Assembly: GCA_964034945.1 (NCBI GenBank)
Contig: OZ035961.1
Span: 23,996,661 to 24,060,660, forward strand
Source: Chrysopilus asiliformis
Lineage: Eukaryota > Arthropoda > Insecta > Diptera > Rhagionidae
DNA length: 64,000 nt
Direction: 5' to 3'
Translations under genes and position numbers: made by a program
Notes under the pieces: generated by a model
The model's input: the letters and a program-made list of their open reading frames with translations, nothing else
Database searches by the model: none
What the model was told of the DNA's origin: nothing
Part shown: one piece after another, positions 37,480 to 48,984 of the stretch
Position numbering within the stretch: the stretch's first letter is position 1
How the letters are laid out: the number at the start of each line of letters is the position of its first letter

Positions 37480-37790
37480 AGCTAGAGACTTAAAATTTTT
37501 CACAATTGCCTTTCTCGTAAAAAGCAAATCGAAAAAAACATTAATAAAAAATGTGCTTAAAATACGATTTTACATAACTTTTCGATACATCAAAATTCAA
37601 TTAGACCATTTCTTCTGCCCTCCCCATACAAATGAAATAGTTTTGTATGATTTTCTCGAAAACGGTGCACAGTATCGAAAAATTTATTACGATAAAATGT
37701 GGTTAGAATATGATTTGAGATGACCCTCGCATATATCAAAATCCAATCGAACCACTCCTCCCGCTCTCACATACGCATAAACATTTTGTC
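37480..37790 (+). repeat. two copies of the 147-bp dispersed repeat with leader module
   Basis: GACTGAGCTAGAGACTTAAAATTTTT (about 37473) is followed by TTTCTCGTAAAAAGC, and then two units containing ATTTTACATAAC or ATTTGAGATGAC, ATACATCAAAATTCAAT or ATATATCAAAATCCAAT, and a CCCTCCCCATACAAATG or CTCTCACATACGCATA tract, separated by TTTTCTCGAAAACGG. Same orientation as 13943-14240. Confidence 0.55.
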
Positions 37791-39420
37791 TGTTCTCATT
37801 TAGAGTATTTTACGATTGGCCCCTGAGAATTGTGTCTTTTCTTGTGTTTGATTTTTCAAATCGACTTTTATTTCAAAGATTTGATCATTTTTTAATACCT
37901 TACTGTACTTTCTAGCAAACCCAATAAGAGAAATTGTAGTCTCAGTGAGAACGTGATAAGTATAAAATACTATAGTTATTGTTTCAGTGTATTTGTCTTT
38001 AATTATATCTTCTGAATCCATAATCCAACTTGCAATGGAGTTAAAATTTCGTCCTGTACGAAATACATATAAAGGAAGACATCCACTATATCTACATACA
38101 CACAGGCACACGTGCGCTAAAATCATGATTGAAGCGATTCAAGTGTGCCTGTTGAGAAGTGAAATGTGTTTGCGTTCACCTGTTGAGTGCCATTAGAGAG
38201 TTTTCTGATCGATATTTTCGTTTTCCTGCCAGCTACGAGAAAAGTTTTCCTGCAACCCTCTATCAATGGTGGCTCCCCTGCCTCCTTGCATCCCATTGAA
38301 CGGAACTGAACTTGCGAAGAGAGCTTTTCCGGATTTTCATTCCCTGTCTTTTACATTTTGGCTGATATCCATACAAAGTTTATACATACATACATATATA
38401 AAACATTGAATTGTGGAATCTAGCTCATTGCTTTGTTGCGCTTTTTACCACATTGTTTTTTGCTGAAGGGGGCGTTAAAGTAGTGATAGTTGGTAAATTT
38501 TTGTTGCCGTGTTTGATTTTACTCCGAGCAAATAAATAACAATTCGCTTATTTCTCCCTTTTTCTCGACACTTTTACCGACTTCCCAGCAAGCCGCTATT
38601 GCGGAGGAAGGAAAAAGTGATCTACGTAGTGCCATCTAAGCCGTTAACACCCTATTCTGTTCGTTCAGAGAAGCACAGTGTTGCTTCTTTTCGCTGGTTT
38701 TTTTTTATCATTTCACTGTCGTTGTTGTTGTTGTTGTTGTTGTTGGTAAAAAGGGTATTATCGTCGTACATTGGTTGAGAATTCGACTGGTATGGGAACT
38801 TTATTGTCTTAGCGCTTTCCATTGTAATTTTTCTGGTGATTTAAGACGTGTAAACAGATTTTTACTTTTCTCTCGTTGAGCGTATGCTTCGATGAGCTTC
38901 AATAAGGACTCGTTTCGAAGTCAAAAGGCGCATCTCTCTGTATTGAGATTTGGCTTCCGTTTGATATGTTGCCGAGCAATGAAAGAAGGTGTTCAACGTG
39001 AGTGCACTTGTCAAACTAAACAGAAAATATATACAGTCGTTGGTATATATTTATACAAAACACTTGTCTATTGTAATCTAGCCTTTTATTTTGAAATGAA
39101 ATATACGAGTATCTCGAGTATCTACCATTATTATTGTTTTTCAAGAGATACATTCAGCAATGAAAATTTGTTTCACAGTGTTTCTTAAAAAAAAGTTGTG
39201 ATTTTACAATGAATCAATTAAATTAAGTAAACGTGTTTACATAAGTGTTTTCAAAAACAAAAGGGAAAATTAATATTGGGAATGGTTTTTTTTTATTTAA
39301 AAAAGTGATTTTTAAATTTATCAAATGAAGTTAGTTAAAAAGGTGTGAAATCAGATCAATATACCGCTACATAATAATCTTAAAAATTAACTCCAAGGAA
39401 ATGTAAATTTAATCTAATTA
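37791..39420. other. intron; short (GTT)8 tract at 38721-38744
   Basis: Mostly unique sequence. A run of eight GTT triplets occurs at 38721-38744. Region 38220-38660 is less A/T-rich than average, with pyrimidine-rich stretches, but I found no open frame with domain content. Confidence 0.4.
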
Positions 39421-39483
39421 AACAATTTTTTTTAATGTGCTTTTCATAAAATACGTAACGCGTTTAGGGGAAAGGGTGATTGC

Positions 39484-39513
39484 GGGGGGGGGGGGGGGGG
39501 GGAGAGAGAGAGG
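39484..39513 (+). repeat. G19 run followed by (AG)n
   Basis: Nineteen consecutive G residues (39484-39502) are followed by about five to six AG dinucleotides. On the sense strand of heph this could form a G-quadruplex in DNA or pre-mRNA. The preceding CATAAAATACGTAACGCG matches the GTCCATAAA-type dispersed motif. Confidence 0.9.
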
Positions 39514-39589
39514 CAACAGTAGTTTGGCGGTGGTACTAAATGCCATACAAAACATAAAAGGAACCACAATTGGAGGGGGATTTCCGGTT

Positions 39590-39900
39590 ATATACTCTAT
39601 ATTAAGACAGATTGAATTTTTTTCTGATTGGATATTGATGTATGGAAGAGTTATGTAAAATCATATTCTAAATAAAGTTTTCATTCAACTATGTTTCGAT
39701 GTGACGTTTTGAAAAATTCGCAAAAAACCGTTTTGTCTGTATCGGGGAGAGGGAAGGGATTGGTGCAGTTTGGTTCATTCAAGACTTTAGCCTATTTACG
39801 AGAAACGCAACTGTAGAAAATTTCAAGTCTCTAGCTCAGTCTTTTTGAAAGTTATGGTATTGACCACGGACAGACAGACAAACGGACGGACGGACAAAAT
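39590..39900 (-). repeat. inverted copy of the 147-bp dispersed repeat with GACAGACA tract
   Basis: TTGATGTATGGAAGAGTTATG then AAATCATATTCTAAATA, then TTTGTCTGTATCGGGGAGAGG, and finally GAAAATTTCAAGTCTCTAGC, GTCTTTTTGAAAGTTATGG and a GGACAGACAGACAAACGGACGG tract. This inverts the layout near 37080-37790, so the GTCTGTC tract, the CTAGAGACTTGAAATTT module and the 147-bp units belong to one composite family. Confidence 0.6.
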
Positions 39901-40130
39901 TTTACTCAATTATACCTCAGGGTGGTTTCTTTCACACCCTATCCGATTTCCTTGAACTTTTGTATTGTTATTAAGCGTTAGTTAAGGGCGGAAGCTTTTT
40001 TTAAATTTATATGTTTTTTATAGTCCAAAAACAGGCAAATTTTTACCATAAAATCCGATACTTTAGTTTAAAACGGACGACATTTTGTTAGTAATTGATT
40101 TTTTTTTTTATTTCGGCCCTATTTTGTAAT

Positions 40131-40157
40131 CATACTAAATATATAAAAATGAGTTGG

Positions 40158-40188
<31 letters not shown>

Positions 40189-40462
40189 TTCTCTTTCACG
40201 CAAAAACAGCTGAACCGATTGACTTTAAATTTTACATGAGTATCTGTGGTAGTTCTGGTTCCAACATAGGCATACGGAAAAGTAGCACGAGGGGTGGAAG
40301 GAGTAAGGGGAGGGGGTAAAGTGATTTCGAAACTTAGTTTTTGCGCTATGTTACTCTTTCGCGGGGAAACTACTGAACCGATTGGCCTGAAGTTTAGCTC
40401 CAATATAGACCAAAAAAAAAATTGAAAAAACTTAACCCGGGAACGACGGGTATGCAAGCTAG
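40131..40462 (+). mobile_element. non-autonomous Helitron (about 332 bp)
   Basis: The 5' part has ACTAAATATATAAAAATGAG, close to the TC-TATATATAAAAATGA start common in insect Helitrons, and then a (GTCT)n tract. The 3' end has a short GC hairpin, CCCGGGAACGACGGG (stem CCCG/CGGG), about 9 bp before CTAG (40459-40462), followed by T. A sub-terminal hairpin and a CTRR end are defining Helitron features. CTGAACCGATTG(A/G)C motifs lie inside. The 5' TC is not intact (TACT). No Rep/helicase ORF, so it is non-autonomous. Confidence 0.7.
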
Positions 40463-42954
40463 TATTGAATAGTATTGAATAAATTTGATTGGTTTCCGAT
40501 GAATGACCATGAGACGACAACTGTCACCGTAAATCCCCACAAGAAAAAGGTCCTTCGCAGGCCTACAAAACCAGAAACTAATAATCTATTTTTTACATAA
40601 AAAAAAGTGTCACATACTTTAATATGTACCCAATAAAATGCAAAAAGAGACGAAAAAACAGCTTTATTTAAACAATATATAAATCGCCATTAAAATACGT
40701 ACTGTTAAGGGCCTTATAAGTAGGTATAACCCCTTAAATAAATATATCTCTGGTAAAAAACCCAAAACGTTTTAAGTCGATTTTAGGCAAAGCCTGAGTC
40801 ATTTGTATTTGCATTTCCTAACAAATCACTTTAACTTCGCCTGAAAATCATCTCTAGATGTTTTGTCTTGTCTCCACAGACATAGAGCTCGCTGTAATCA
40901 AAAGTTACGAAATTTAAAAAAAAAAATATATTGAAACAAATTTTGACGACTTAAAATTTGACCTCAACAAATTTTTTTTGTATAAAGCATTTCTTTGAAA
41001 TTCACCACAATTTTCTTCAGTGATTGATTTTAACGGATAGCAGATCCTCCGATCCCAATCCCGAGCAAAACATATTTCTTGGAAAAAACATACCAAAAAC
41101 TTAATTATTAGAAATTAGTCCTCATCATTTTTCAGTTAATCGCTTTTGACAACTCTTTCAGCAACAATTTTACCATAATACCGACGACTAAATATATAAA
41201 ACTGGACCCGGACGACGATAGGTCCAGGTTACCAGGATACCTAACCATCCACATCATCCTACTATTATTTAGCCATAGAAATAGTCTATTTTTGATATCA
41301 AAACGAACTTTTCTCTATTGAATGATTAATGATGCGAAATATTTCATTTCAAATAAAAATGTACCGTCATTTACCATACCTTGACCGTGATGAATGCGAT
41401 TGGTCCGTCCCGACCGACATTTAGGGGACTCCACGGGAGAGATAGTACTCCAACTCAGCCTTCCTGCAAACTGAATAGCCAAAACAATTTCCATCATCCT
41501 AGCTCAAGAATTACTCTGAAAATTTCGCTTTTGTATATTAGTTGCGGCGAGGGGAAAAGCACAAGGGATGAAATATTCTAGAAATGGGGCCAAGAAACAG
41601 GATGGTCATTCAGTGGCTCACTGGTTGATTCACTGATGTTTGTTCCCATGGAAAAGATATCCCCGTGCTAATATAAAAATACTTCGACACAAAAATATTG
41701 TGCCTCGACACCACAACATTTATGGCCTAGCGCAAAATATTTTCTAACACACATATAAACACAGATATTATTGTATTTACAGGCAACACATATAATAATC
41801 GCAATGATTACGAAATGTGTATCCATTCGATGTACCATAATTTTGTTATAAATGTAACTCATCCCATGGCAATAATCGCTACATTGCTATCGTTATGTAA
41901 AGGAAATTTTACCCAAAGATTAAAATGAATTCACAGCAAAAAGTTAATCTCATCGCGAAGGACTTTCGGGATTTTTCTTTGTCATCGATTATCTTTTCCT
42001 GTATAGTAATTATGCAAATCTATGTTAAGGTTTGACTGAGTTTCACCTACTATTAAAAAGCATAAAAAATACATGGAAATCTCTCGATATTTTAAATATT
42101 CCCATTTTTGTCATTAAACAACAAAAATTTGAAAATCTAGTGGTAAAACGTTCTATTATTGGGAGAAAAAATCAATATAAAACAAATAAAACAATCGAAT
42201 CCTGAAATTATGCCTGACAAATTCGAAAACAAGAAAAAATTTGAAAAATTTGAACCAAACTCTTGTATCAAAAAAAAAAAATATAAAATTCCACCAAGAT
42301 ATTTGAAATATGAACAACTGTAGAAAATTCGAATCAGAATTTGTAGCGTGGAAAATTTGTTAATGCTGGGATTCACACTCTCGCCGAATGTAATTTTTAT
42401 AAATTAAATTACGTTTTTAGCTTTTATCCGATTTAAAATTTCGAGTTACCATACTGTTAAAATTCCTATTTTTCATATTTTATATCGTTAACCGACATTT
42501 AGGATTCAATCTACGTACCCAATCTGGCAGTCGAGACTGGGATGCGTCCGAAATTGGAAGAAGTGTGAGGCTAGCAAAAAACATGCAGGTCCCCCCGAAA
42601 AAACCGCCCCAAATATTTTAAAACAGCTTACAACAAAATCTACTACAATAACAGGCTTGTGTGTCTGCCTGTTCGCTATATCTCGGAAACCACTGAACCG
42701 ATTTGGACGAAATTTTCAAGGTAGCTTGAAATTTATCACAGTTTTAGGGGACGGGAGCATTGCGGTAGTGTGACGCCATAAACAAAAAATCGCAATAAAA
42801 CAATATTCTTTTACATCGTGAAAAACGTTGGAAAGAGGAGGGGGGATTCCAAAATGCGGAAATTACTGTGGCGTTTTTTATAGACAACACATTATCACGG
42901 CAGCGGGATTTTTTTTGAGTTAGTTTAAACTTTAAAGCAACGAAGGAAACCTAG
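40463..42954. other. intron; a Helitron-like CTGAACCGATT block near 42640-42790
   Basis: CTCGGAAACCACTGAACCGA at about 42688 resembles internal Helitron sequence at 40370-40390, but no CTAG hairpin end was found. The rest contains no recognised gene or element. Confidence 0.4.
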
Positions 42955-43385
42955 TGGGTTGCAAAATATATCGTGTTACAAATTGATCACAGTAACGTTA
43001 CTGCAACATTTTTGCCCACACGTTTGTGACGCATATTGAAAAGTAACAGTTGCACAATTGTAACCACAGAAACTCTTTTGTAACTATCGTTACAAAATTA
43101 CTATTGTGCAACTGCCGAAAATCTTTTATGACAAATTTTGGCAAGGGGGCGGGGAGAGCTTCTGCGGTAGGTTATTAACGACAAGGCAACCCAACCTCAG
43201 ATTGCAAGACGGCGTTGACCAGGACGCGAAGTGAATTGGGATGCAAAACTGGAGAACATCGGCACATGACCGGGATCTCTGGCGAGAGATATTGCGGTAG
43301 GCCAAAACCGGAAACCGGTTGTAGTGCCGATAGAGAGAGAGAGGCAGGGAGAGCGGAACAAGTGTGATGTCAAGGTAAACTTGTA
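42955..43385. repeat. second copy of the GGTTGCAAAATATAT repeat
   Basis: GGGTTGCAAAATATATCGTG (about 42957), GTTACTGCAACATTTTTGCC, AACAGTTGCACAATTG and GTGTGATGTCAAGGTAAACTTG (43361) are in the same order as in 34605-34815. Between 43145 and 43340 this copy holds a less A/T-rich segment absent from the other copy. Confidence 0.5.
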
Positions 43386-45985
43386 TCACTAGTATACATC
43401 AGAAAAGTCTGTCCAAGAAATACGTCACACTAATCCCTCCTTCCCTTATACGCGCTTTTTCTCAATTTTTTATATGGAGTTTCGTGCCGGTTTTTACTAA
43501 AAATTAAGCGTTTCTGTTCGATACCAATCCAAAATCCTGGAAACAGTTTTTCGGCGTTCAGAAAAGATTTCTGAGAAAATGTAACACCAATTGTCTCTAT
43601 TTGTCCAGAAAGCACTTTTCACAATTATAATTTTTTGGTCTTTGCAATAAAAACGCCCAAAAATGAAAAGGGTGAAATAATAGATTGGATGTTTACCCTC
43701 CGCAAGAAAAAACCGCAGACATCTACCCTGGCCTCAGCAGCAGCCCTTTATCCTTTGATGTCAACCAAAAATGATCTCTGACTGTGTGTTTTGGCTTCGG
43801 CTGACAAAGCAAATGATCCACCCATAAAACCTGACACTTTCCATGGTTTATGCTACAATTACCCTTTAATATCTGAGACACCCCAGAGATAATCTTTTGC
43901 CTGTGTGTGTGTGATTGCGACACCCGGCACACAACAAAATCCAAAACAGCATCCGAAAAAGGGACTAAAATTGATCTCTGTGTGGATAGATCCATTGCCT
44001 ATTTTTTATAATTTTTACCTTGCTAGGACTAACTTACAAATACACTAATCCTTGGAACTTCCTGAAACCCCAACGCAAAATAAAGGTAGGCATGGTACTA
44101 GTCTTATTTAGTAACTGTGTTCAGGACCAAACACCGATTCCAGCATCGGCATTGGATTCTTTACGATGACTTGTATAAATTACAGCCTTTACCGCTAAGA
44201 AATTTACTAAATGTTTGGGGATGACGTCTGATGGAGGGATGTTGTTGTACACTGGTTAGTTGGTTTGTTAGACGGCTGGCTGGATGGTTAGCTCAGCTTG
44301 ACTTGGCAGATGATTTGGATTTCAAACTAAAGCCATAGCAAAGGGGGCTGGCAACTTCTTTGATATATTTATCACCTTGAAGTTAAAGCTTCTAAAACAT
44401 TTTTAACCCGCATCAGTAAGCACCAAGGCAATGAGTAATTCCCATCGTCCTTCAACTATGTATACCTAATGCCATCTTCATTTTCCTTTATTTTACCGTA
44501 TGTTCTTCTCCCCCCCCTTGTGTCCCAGTTGGCTCCGATTAATGTATATATATCCACTAAAACAGGTAACTATATACATGGTTATCTTCATAGCATTGGT
44601 TCTAAGAAATTGTCTTGATATATTTTAGAATAATTTTTTCCTGTGTCTCTGTTTTCAATATTTTTTTTTTTTCACTCGGGGATGAATTTTCTAGGGGATG
44701 TTGGATGAATGAGGATGTTTTGGTTGGCAGAAAACGGGTAGTAATAGGAGATAAAATAGGTCACAAAATTGGGGGTAATAGAATGTTAAATTTTTGGTGG
44801 CGGCGGTGGCGTTGAATGAATTATACGACAGCAACCATCACACAAACATAAATTTAAATTCCTTAGGGTGGAAGGACTCAGAAATTTTAGCGGTTAATTC
44901 ACAAGTTTGTCTTTTTTGGTACATCTTAAATGGTTTTGTTATTATTTTCTTATATTATACTTATATTTATGGTGGAAATTTACCTTTACATTCGCATAGA
45001 TGTAGTTTGCGTAATCAAATTTTATTGTTGTTATTTTAGATGTTTTTCTATTAGGTATTTAATTCTAAAAATTTCTCTTGTTTTAGATTTCACTTTAATT
45101 TGAATTCCAGTGGTGTTATAAATAAAATACCTGCGTACAGTTTTAAAAAATTCCAATTAATTAAATTTATTTTTCTCTTGAAGCAAAATGGGTAAAAATA
45201 AATCTGGGAATATTTAAAATACGAAGCAATTTTGTAATAAACTATCAAAGGACAAATAATAAAGAATTTTATAACAAGATTGATAAAATAAATTCAATAA
45301 AAGAATTTATGGGACACAATTTCAGTTTGAAAAGTCTTTAATTTTGTTGTTTTGCTGTCTGTTAATGGATCTAAAGGACTAATCTGAGAGATTGAAATGT
45401 TTTGGCCAATTTGCGTCAATTGTTCTATGGCTAAACAAAAGTAACTTATGCATATCACAACCGTATAAAATACAAATACATAAATGTTCTACAATTACAA
45501 GCTGTTGCTTTAAGTGCATATTTGTGAAATTGTTAGAATGTAACAATGCTGTGAAAAGCTAACCATCAACTAGAATTACATCCGTTTCAATACACACCCA
45601 CACACATACAATATTTTCTATTGCCAAAAAAGTATGTGCAATTACAAATACATATAAAAACGTCCTTTAACTCTATGCAAATTGTTTTGTTATGATTGTT
45701 GTGCCTTTTATACCGCAGGTTATTCCCATAGCGAATTTATTTAGATCTATAGAAGAAAAAGCCAACAATAACAATATGTTATTCATAAGCATAAACGACT
45801 CTTTATATAGTTACAGATACAACTGACAAACAATATAAATCAATTTATGCTTATGCTATTCCATGGTTGTGTTTTACTCTATATGATTTTAGATCATGAT
45901 CTTCTATTGTCTGCCATGCCATGCCGTCGAGATCCCCATAGAATGTTCAGTTCATATATATATATGTAGGCAAGCTAGAGTCAGA
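43386..45985. other. intron, no recognised feature
   Basis: Apparently unique sequence. A minus-strand open frame at 43723-43995 (90 codons) has no recognisable domain. Confidence 0.4.
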
Positions 45986-45993
45986 CTCTAGAA

Positions 45994-46756
45994 CAGAGGT
46001 CGGCACTGCTTGGCTCGTCTGGCTCCTCAATACGATAACATTTTTATTCAAATTTTACGAGATTACAATCAATGTATGAACGTTTTTACTCGACTCTCCA
46101 ACGCAATGATACGTGTTGGTTGACGACGGCCACTTCGGCAGCCGAAATCAAACGATTGACTAACAATCGATGGAGCGAGCCTACGACAGTCATTCAGTAT
46201 GATTTCTGCGGTTGATGCGTACGGGTGTATACATTTGCTCTCCAAAATTATAATTGCTTCCCAAAGAACACTGATGTACGAAATTTTTTCAGAAATTTGA
46301 TTTTTTTAGTTTTCCTTTTCCATTATGAAGCGCTCATATTCAAATTCAAATACTATGTCGTGGGATTGGGAAAACAAATATTTAATAACCACAAATAATG
46401 ATAACCGTCAATGTCTAGTTTGCAGTTACATGTCGAATAAAAAATTCAATCTAAAACGCCATTACAACAGCTGTCATAAGTTCGATTTTGCCCGATGCAA
46501 TGAAGTAGAAAGAGTAAGACAGGTTGACAACTCAAAGAAAGTTTTTTTAGAGAAATTTCCTGTAGGCGGAACAAATGATTCTAAAATTGCATAATGATAA
46601 ATTGTATAGTTCACTGTTCCTAAACGTCTCCATCAAAAGCGAAAGAGCGTAAAAAATGAAAATGATGCGTTTTCTCATTTTGTGTTATAGTATATGAAGA
46701 AACATAAAATTTTTTCTAGTAGTAGTAAATCACTACATACATGGTGCCGAGGCCTG
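45994..46756 (+). mobile_element. internally deleted hAT transposon with BED zinc-finger ORF (763 bp)
   Basis: The termini CAGAGGTCGGCACTG and GGTGCCGAGGCCTG are imperfect inverted repeats of hAT type. They are flanked by an exact 8-bp target duplication CTCTAGAA (45986-45993 and 46757-46764). One open frame (46325-46594) encodes a BED-type zinc finger. The catalytic RNase H-like and C-terminal dimerisation regions are missing, so the element cannot move by itself. Confidence 0.85.
46325..46594 (+). CDS. truncated hAT transposase, BED zinc-finger N-terminus (89 aa)
   Basis: The ORF starts at an ATG after a T-rich leader. WDWENKYL (residues 13-20) precedes the zinc-binding motif CLVC-x11-NLKRHYNSCH (about residues 30-55), the C-x2-C...H-x4-H layout of BED fingers. 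The same arrangement (W-E...Y, CLxC, NLKRHY) opens the ZBED5/GTF2IRD2/SCAND3-type hAT transposases, where this domain binds transposon DNA. It ends after 89 residues, against several hundred for a full transposase, just before the element's right end. It is most likely a relic. Expression as a small DNA-binding protein cannot be excluded. Confidence 0.65.
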   Translation: MKRSYSNSNTMSWDWENKYLITTNNDNRQCLVCSYMSNKKFNLKRHYNSCHKFDFARCNEVERVRQVDNSKKVFLEKFPVGGTNDSKIA

Positions 46757-46764
46757 CTCTAGAA

Positions 46765-47584
46765 TAAGCACTTAGAATTCTATGTCTAGTTTGATTATAT
46801 TGATAAGTAGATCCATCTAAATTTAAGCGTATGTATATCCTGCCTTCCGTCCTATTCACCACAGAGACATCCTATATATAGCTAAACTCTATTTGAATTA
46901 ACTCCTATAGAGAACAAAAGCTCTCAAAATATTCGTCAACCCAAAATAATTCCTTCGGGATTTTGCTTACTTCTCTAGTCCTGAATTTGATGATGGTTTT
47001 CTATCCATCTTTATAAATATATGTGTTTTATATTCCGTGCAGACACACTCTTCAATTTATGTATAAACTTTTATATTGTCGCTGTTTGGAGATATTCACT
47101 CATAGAACAAAATTTCCCAATAATTTTTTTGTACTACACTTCAGAAAATATGACTTCTAGCTGGTTTAAAAACCTTTTTTTTTTAAAAAATGCAAAATTT
47201 AGAAATTCTATTAATTTAAAATAATTGCGGTATCATGAACCGTTTTCGAGAAAACACCTTTCTGCAATTTTATAGTGAAAGAAGTGCTCCACAATGATTT
47301 TAGTTGCTCCAATAATATCGCATAGTAACATTTACTGTTCTAAAAACATCTCCGATAAAACAAGCCGTTTTCGAGAAAAGACGGAAAAAGTTGATTTTGT
47401 TAGTAATGCAAGAGAAAATGGAAATTTCCTCGCTTTTTTACTGCAATATTTGAAAAAAAAAATCATCACCACCCCCAACTTCCGTTTTCCACGTAAAAAC
47501 ATGAATCGAAACGGATTTTTAGCTATTGCTTTCGATCGCCAGCGAATCGAAACCTTTAAAATTCAACTTTTCGATTCGATAATG
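46765..47584. other. intron with TTTTCGAGAAAA motifs
   Basis: TGAACCGTTTTCGAGAAAAC (about 47236) and AGCCGTTTTCGAGAAAAGAC (about 47362) start two similar blocks of about 125 bp, each followed by a GTTCTAAAAAC- or TAACATTT-type region. They probably belong to the same repeat system as the adjacent fold-back. No gene is supported. Confidence 0.4.
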
Positions 47585-48018
47585 AAAAAAAAATTTTTCT
47601 AAAAAAAATAAAACCGACTTTAAAAAAAAAACTGAAAAGAGAAAAAAGCACTAAAAAGAAAAAAATAATTTCAAACTATGTCCATTAATAGCGTATTTGA
47701 AATTTGGCTTTTTTGGAGTGGCGTTAAATTTACACTAAATAAAATCGTTGTAAAATTTCTATTGTAAGAGCCGTGTCTATAGTTAATCTGTTTGACAACA
47801 AAATTTTTGGAGTCGATCTTAGTTCTTAGTTAGCCTTAAGGGTTAGAAAGTATGTAATTTATTTTAGTTGCAAATTTAACGCCACTCCAAAAAAGCCAAA
47901 TTTCAAATACGCTATTAATGGACATAGTTTGAAATTATTTTTTTCTTTTTAGTGCTTTTTTCTCTTTTCAGTTTTTTTTTTAAAGTCGGTTTTATTTTTT
48001 TTAGAAAAATTTTTTTTT
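47585..48018. repeat. large fold-back (arms about 148 bp, loop about 137 bp)
   Basis: The left arm (47585-47733) carries AAAACCGACTTTAAAAAAAA, AAAGCACTAAAAAGAAAAAA, CAAACTATGTCCATTAATAG, CGTATTTGAAATTTGGC and TTTGGAGTGGCGTTAAATTT. The right arm (47872-48018) is almost its exact inverse. The loop has no ORF. The GCACTAAAAAGAAAAAAAT core is shared with the fold-back at 22981. Transcribed through heph it would make a long double-stranded RNA stem. Confidence 0.85.
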
Positions 48019-48599
48019 ATTTCGAACGTTTTTAGTTTCAATTTTTAATATAGGTAAAATTACAAAGGGTTTGAGGGGATAAGTCCGCAGATGAGAAATA
48101 TATAAAAGAATCTTCCAGATATTGTACTGAACACAATACAAAGAATTTTACTCGATATCCCAAGCAGGGAGGGGTTTGAAGGGGTAGGTTAACACGGGGG
48201 AAATATATAAAAGAACCTTCCTTGTGTTGTACTGAACACAAGGCCCAATTAACCATAGGGCTAATTGGGCTACAGCCCAGGGGCGCCATCGATCTGAGGC
48301 GATTATCTCATTATCTGTAATTTAAGTTAGTACTGTGTTTTGAATTAAAGAATATTTTAAAAAATGAAATTGCATTTTTACAATAAAACTATGTAAGGGT
48401 GCAAAATTTTATTTAGCCCAGGGCGCTCAAACTTGTTAATACGGCTCTGACTGAACACAACGTAAAAACATAACAAAAGCTATAATTGCCAATCTGGCAA
48501 TTATTGAAAACCTGTATGGTGATATTGGTATCTTAATTTGAGCACTTGTACCAAAATTACACTTTGAAGTCGAACTTTCCAATCAGATTTTTTAAAATT
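48019..48599. other. intron, repeated TATATAAAAGAA block
   Basis: Two similar blocks read GGGTTTGA(A)GGGG.TA, then GAAATATATAAAAGAA(C/T)CTTCC and then GTACTGAACACAA (48067-48140 and 48170-48242), a local tandem duplication of about 100 bp. No gene is supported. Confidence 0.45.
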
Positions 48600-48735
48600 T
48601 ATTCCAATCGGATTTTGATGTATGGGAGTTTTATGTAGAATCATATCCTAAATAACTTTTGTTCTTGGACTTTTTTGATAAGATGCACCGTTTTTGAGAA
48701 ATTCGGAAAAAACGTTTTCGTTTGTATGGGGGGTA
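48600..48735 (-). repeat. inverted copy of the 147-bp dispersed repeat
   Basis: TCCAATCGGATTTTGATGTATGG, GTTTTATGTAGAATCATATCC, GATGCACCGTTTTTGAGAAA and TTTGTATGGGG are in the order expected for a reverse-strand unit of the 13943 family. Confidence 0.5.
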
Positions 48736-48984
48736 CCCCCCCTAATGGTCCATTTTTGCCCATGAATGAACCAGGGTCCAACCAGGAACTTTCTCTACAA
48801 CTTTCTCTTTGGGATGACCAAAATCGGTCCACCCAATAAAAAGTTAGGCCTGAACATACATTAAAAAAAAAAAAAAAAATATTCAGGTGGAATTGAGAAC
48901 CTTTTCCTTTTTGGAAGTCGGTTAAAAAGGATTCCTATAGAGCTAGAAATTTAGTATTCGTTTATCCGCTTGTCACTTATAGTC

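Noticed and set aside
46325..46594. Host C2H2 zinc-finger transcription factor
   Set aside because: The single BED-type finger with WDWENKYL lies exactly inside hAT ends with 8-bp target duplications, so it is transposon-derived.
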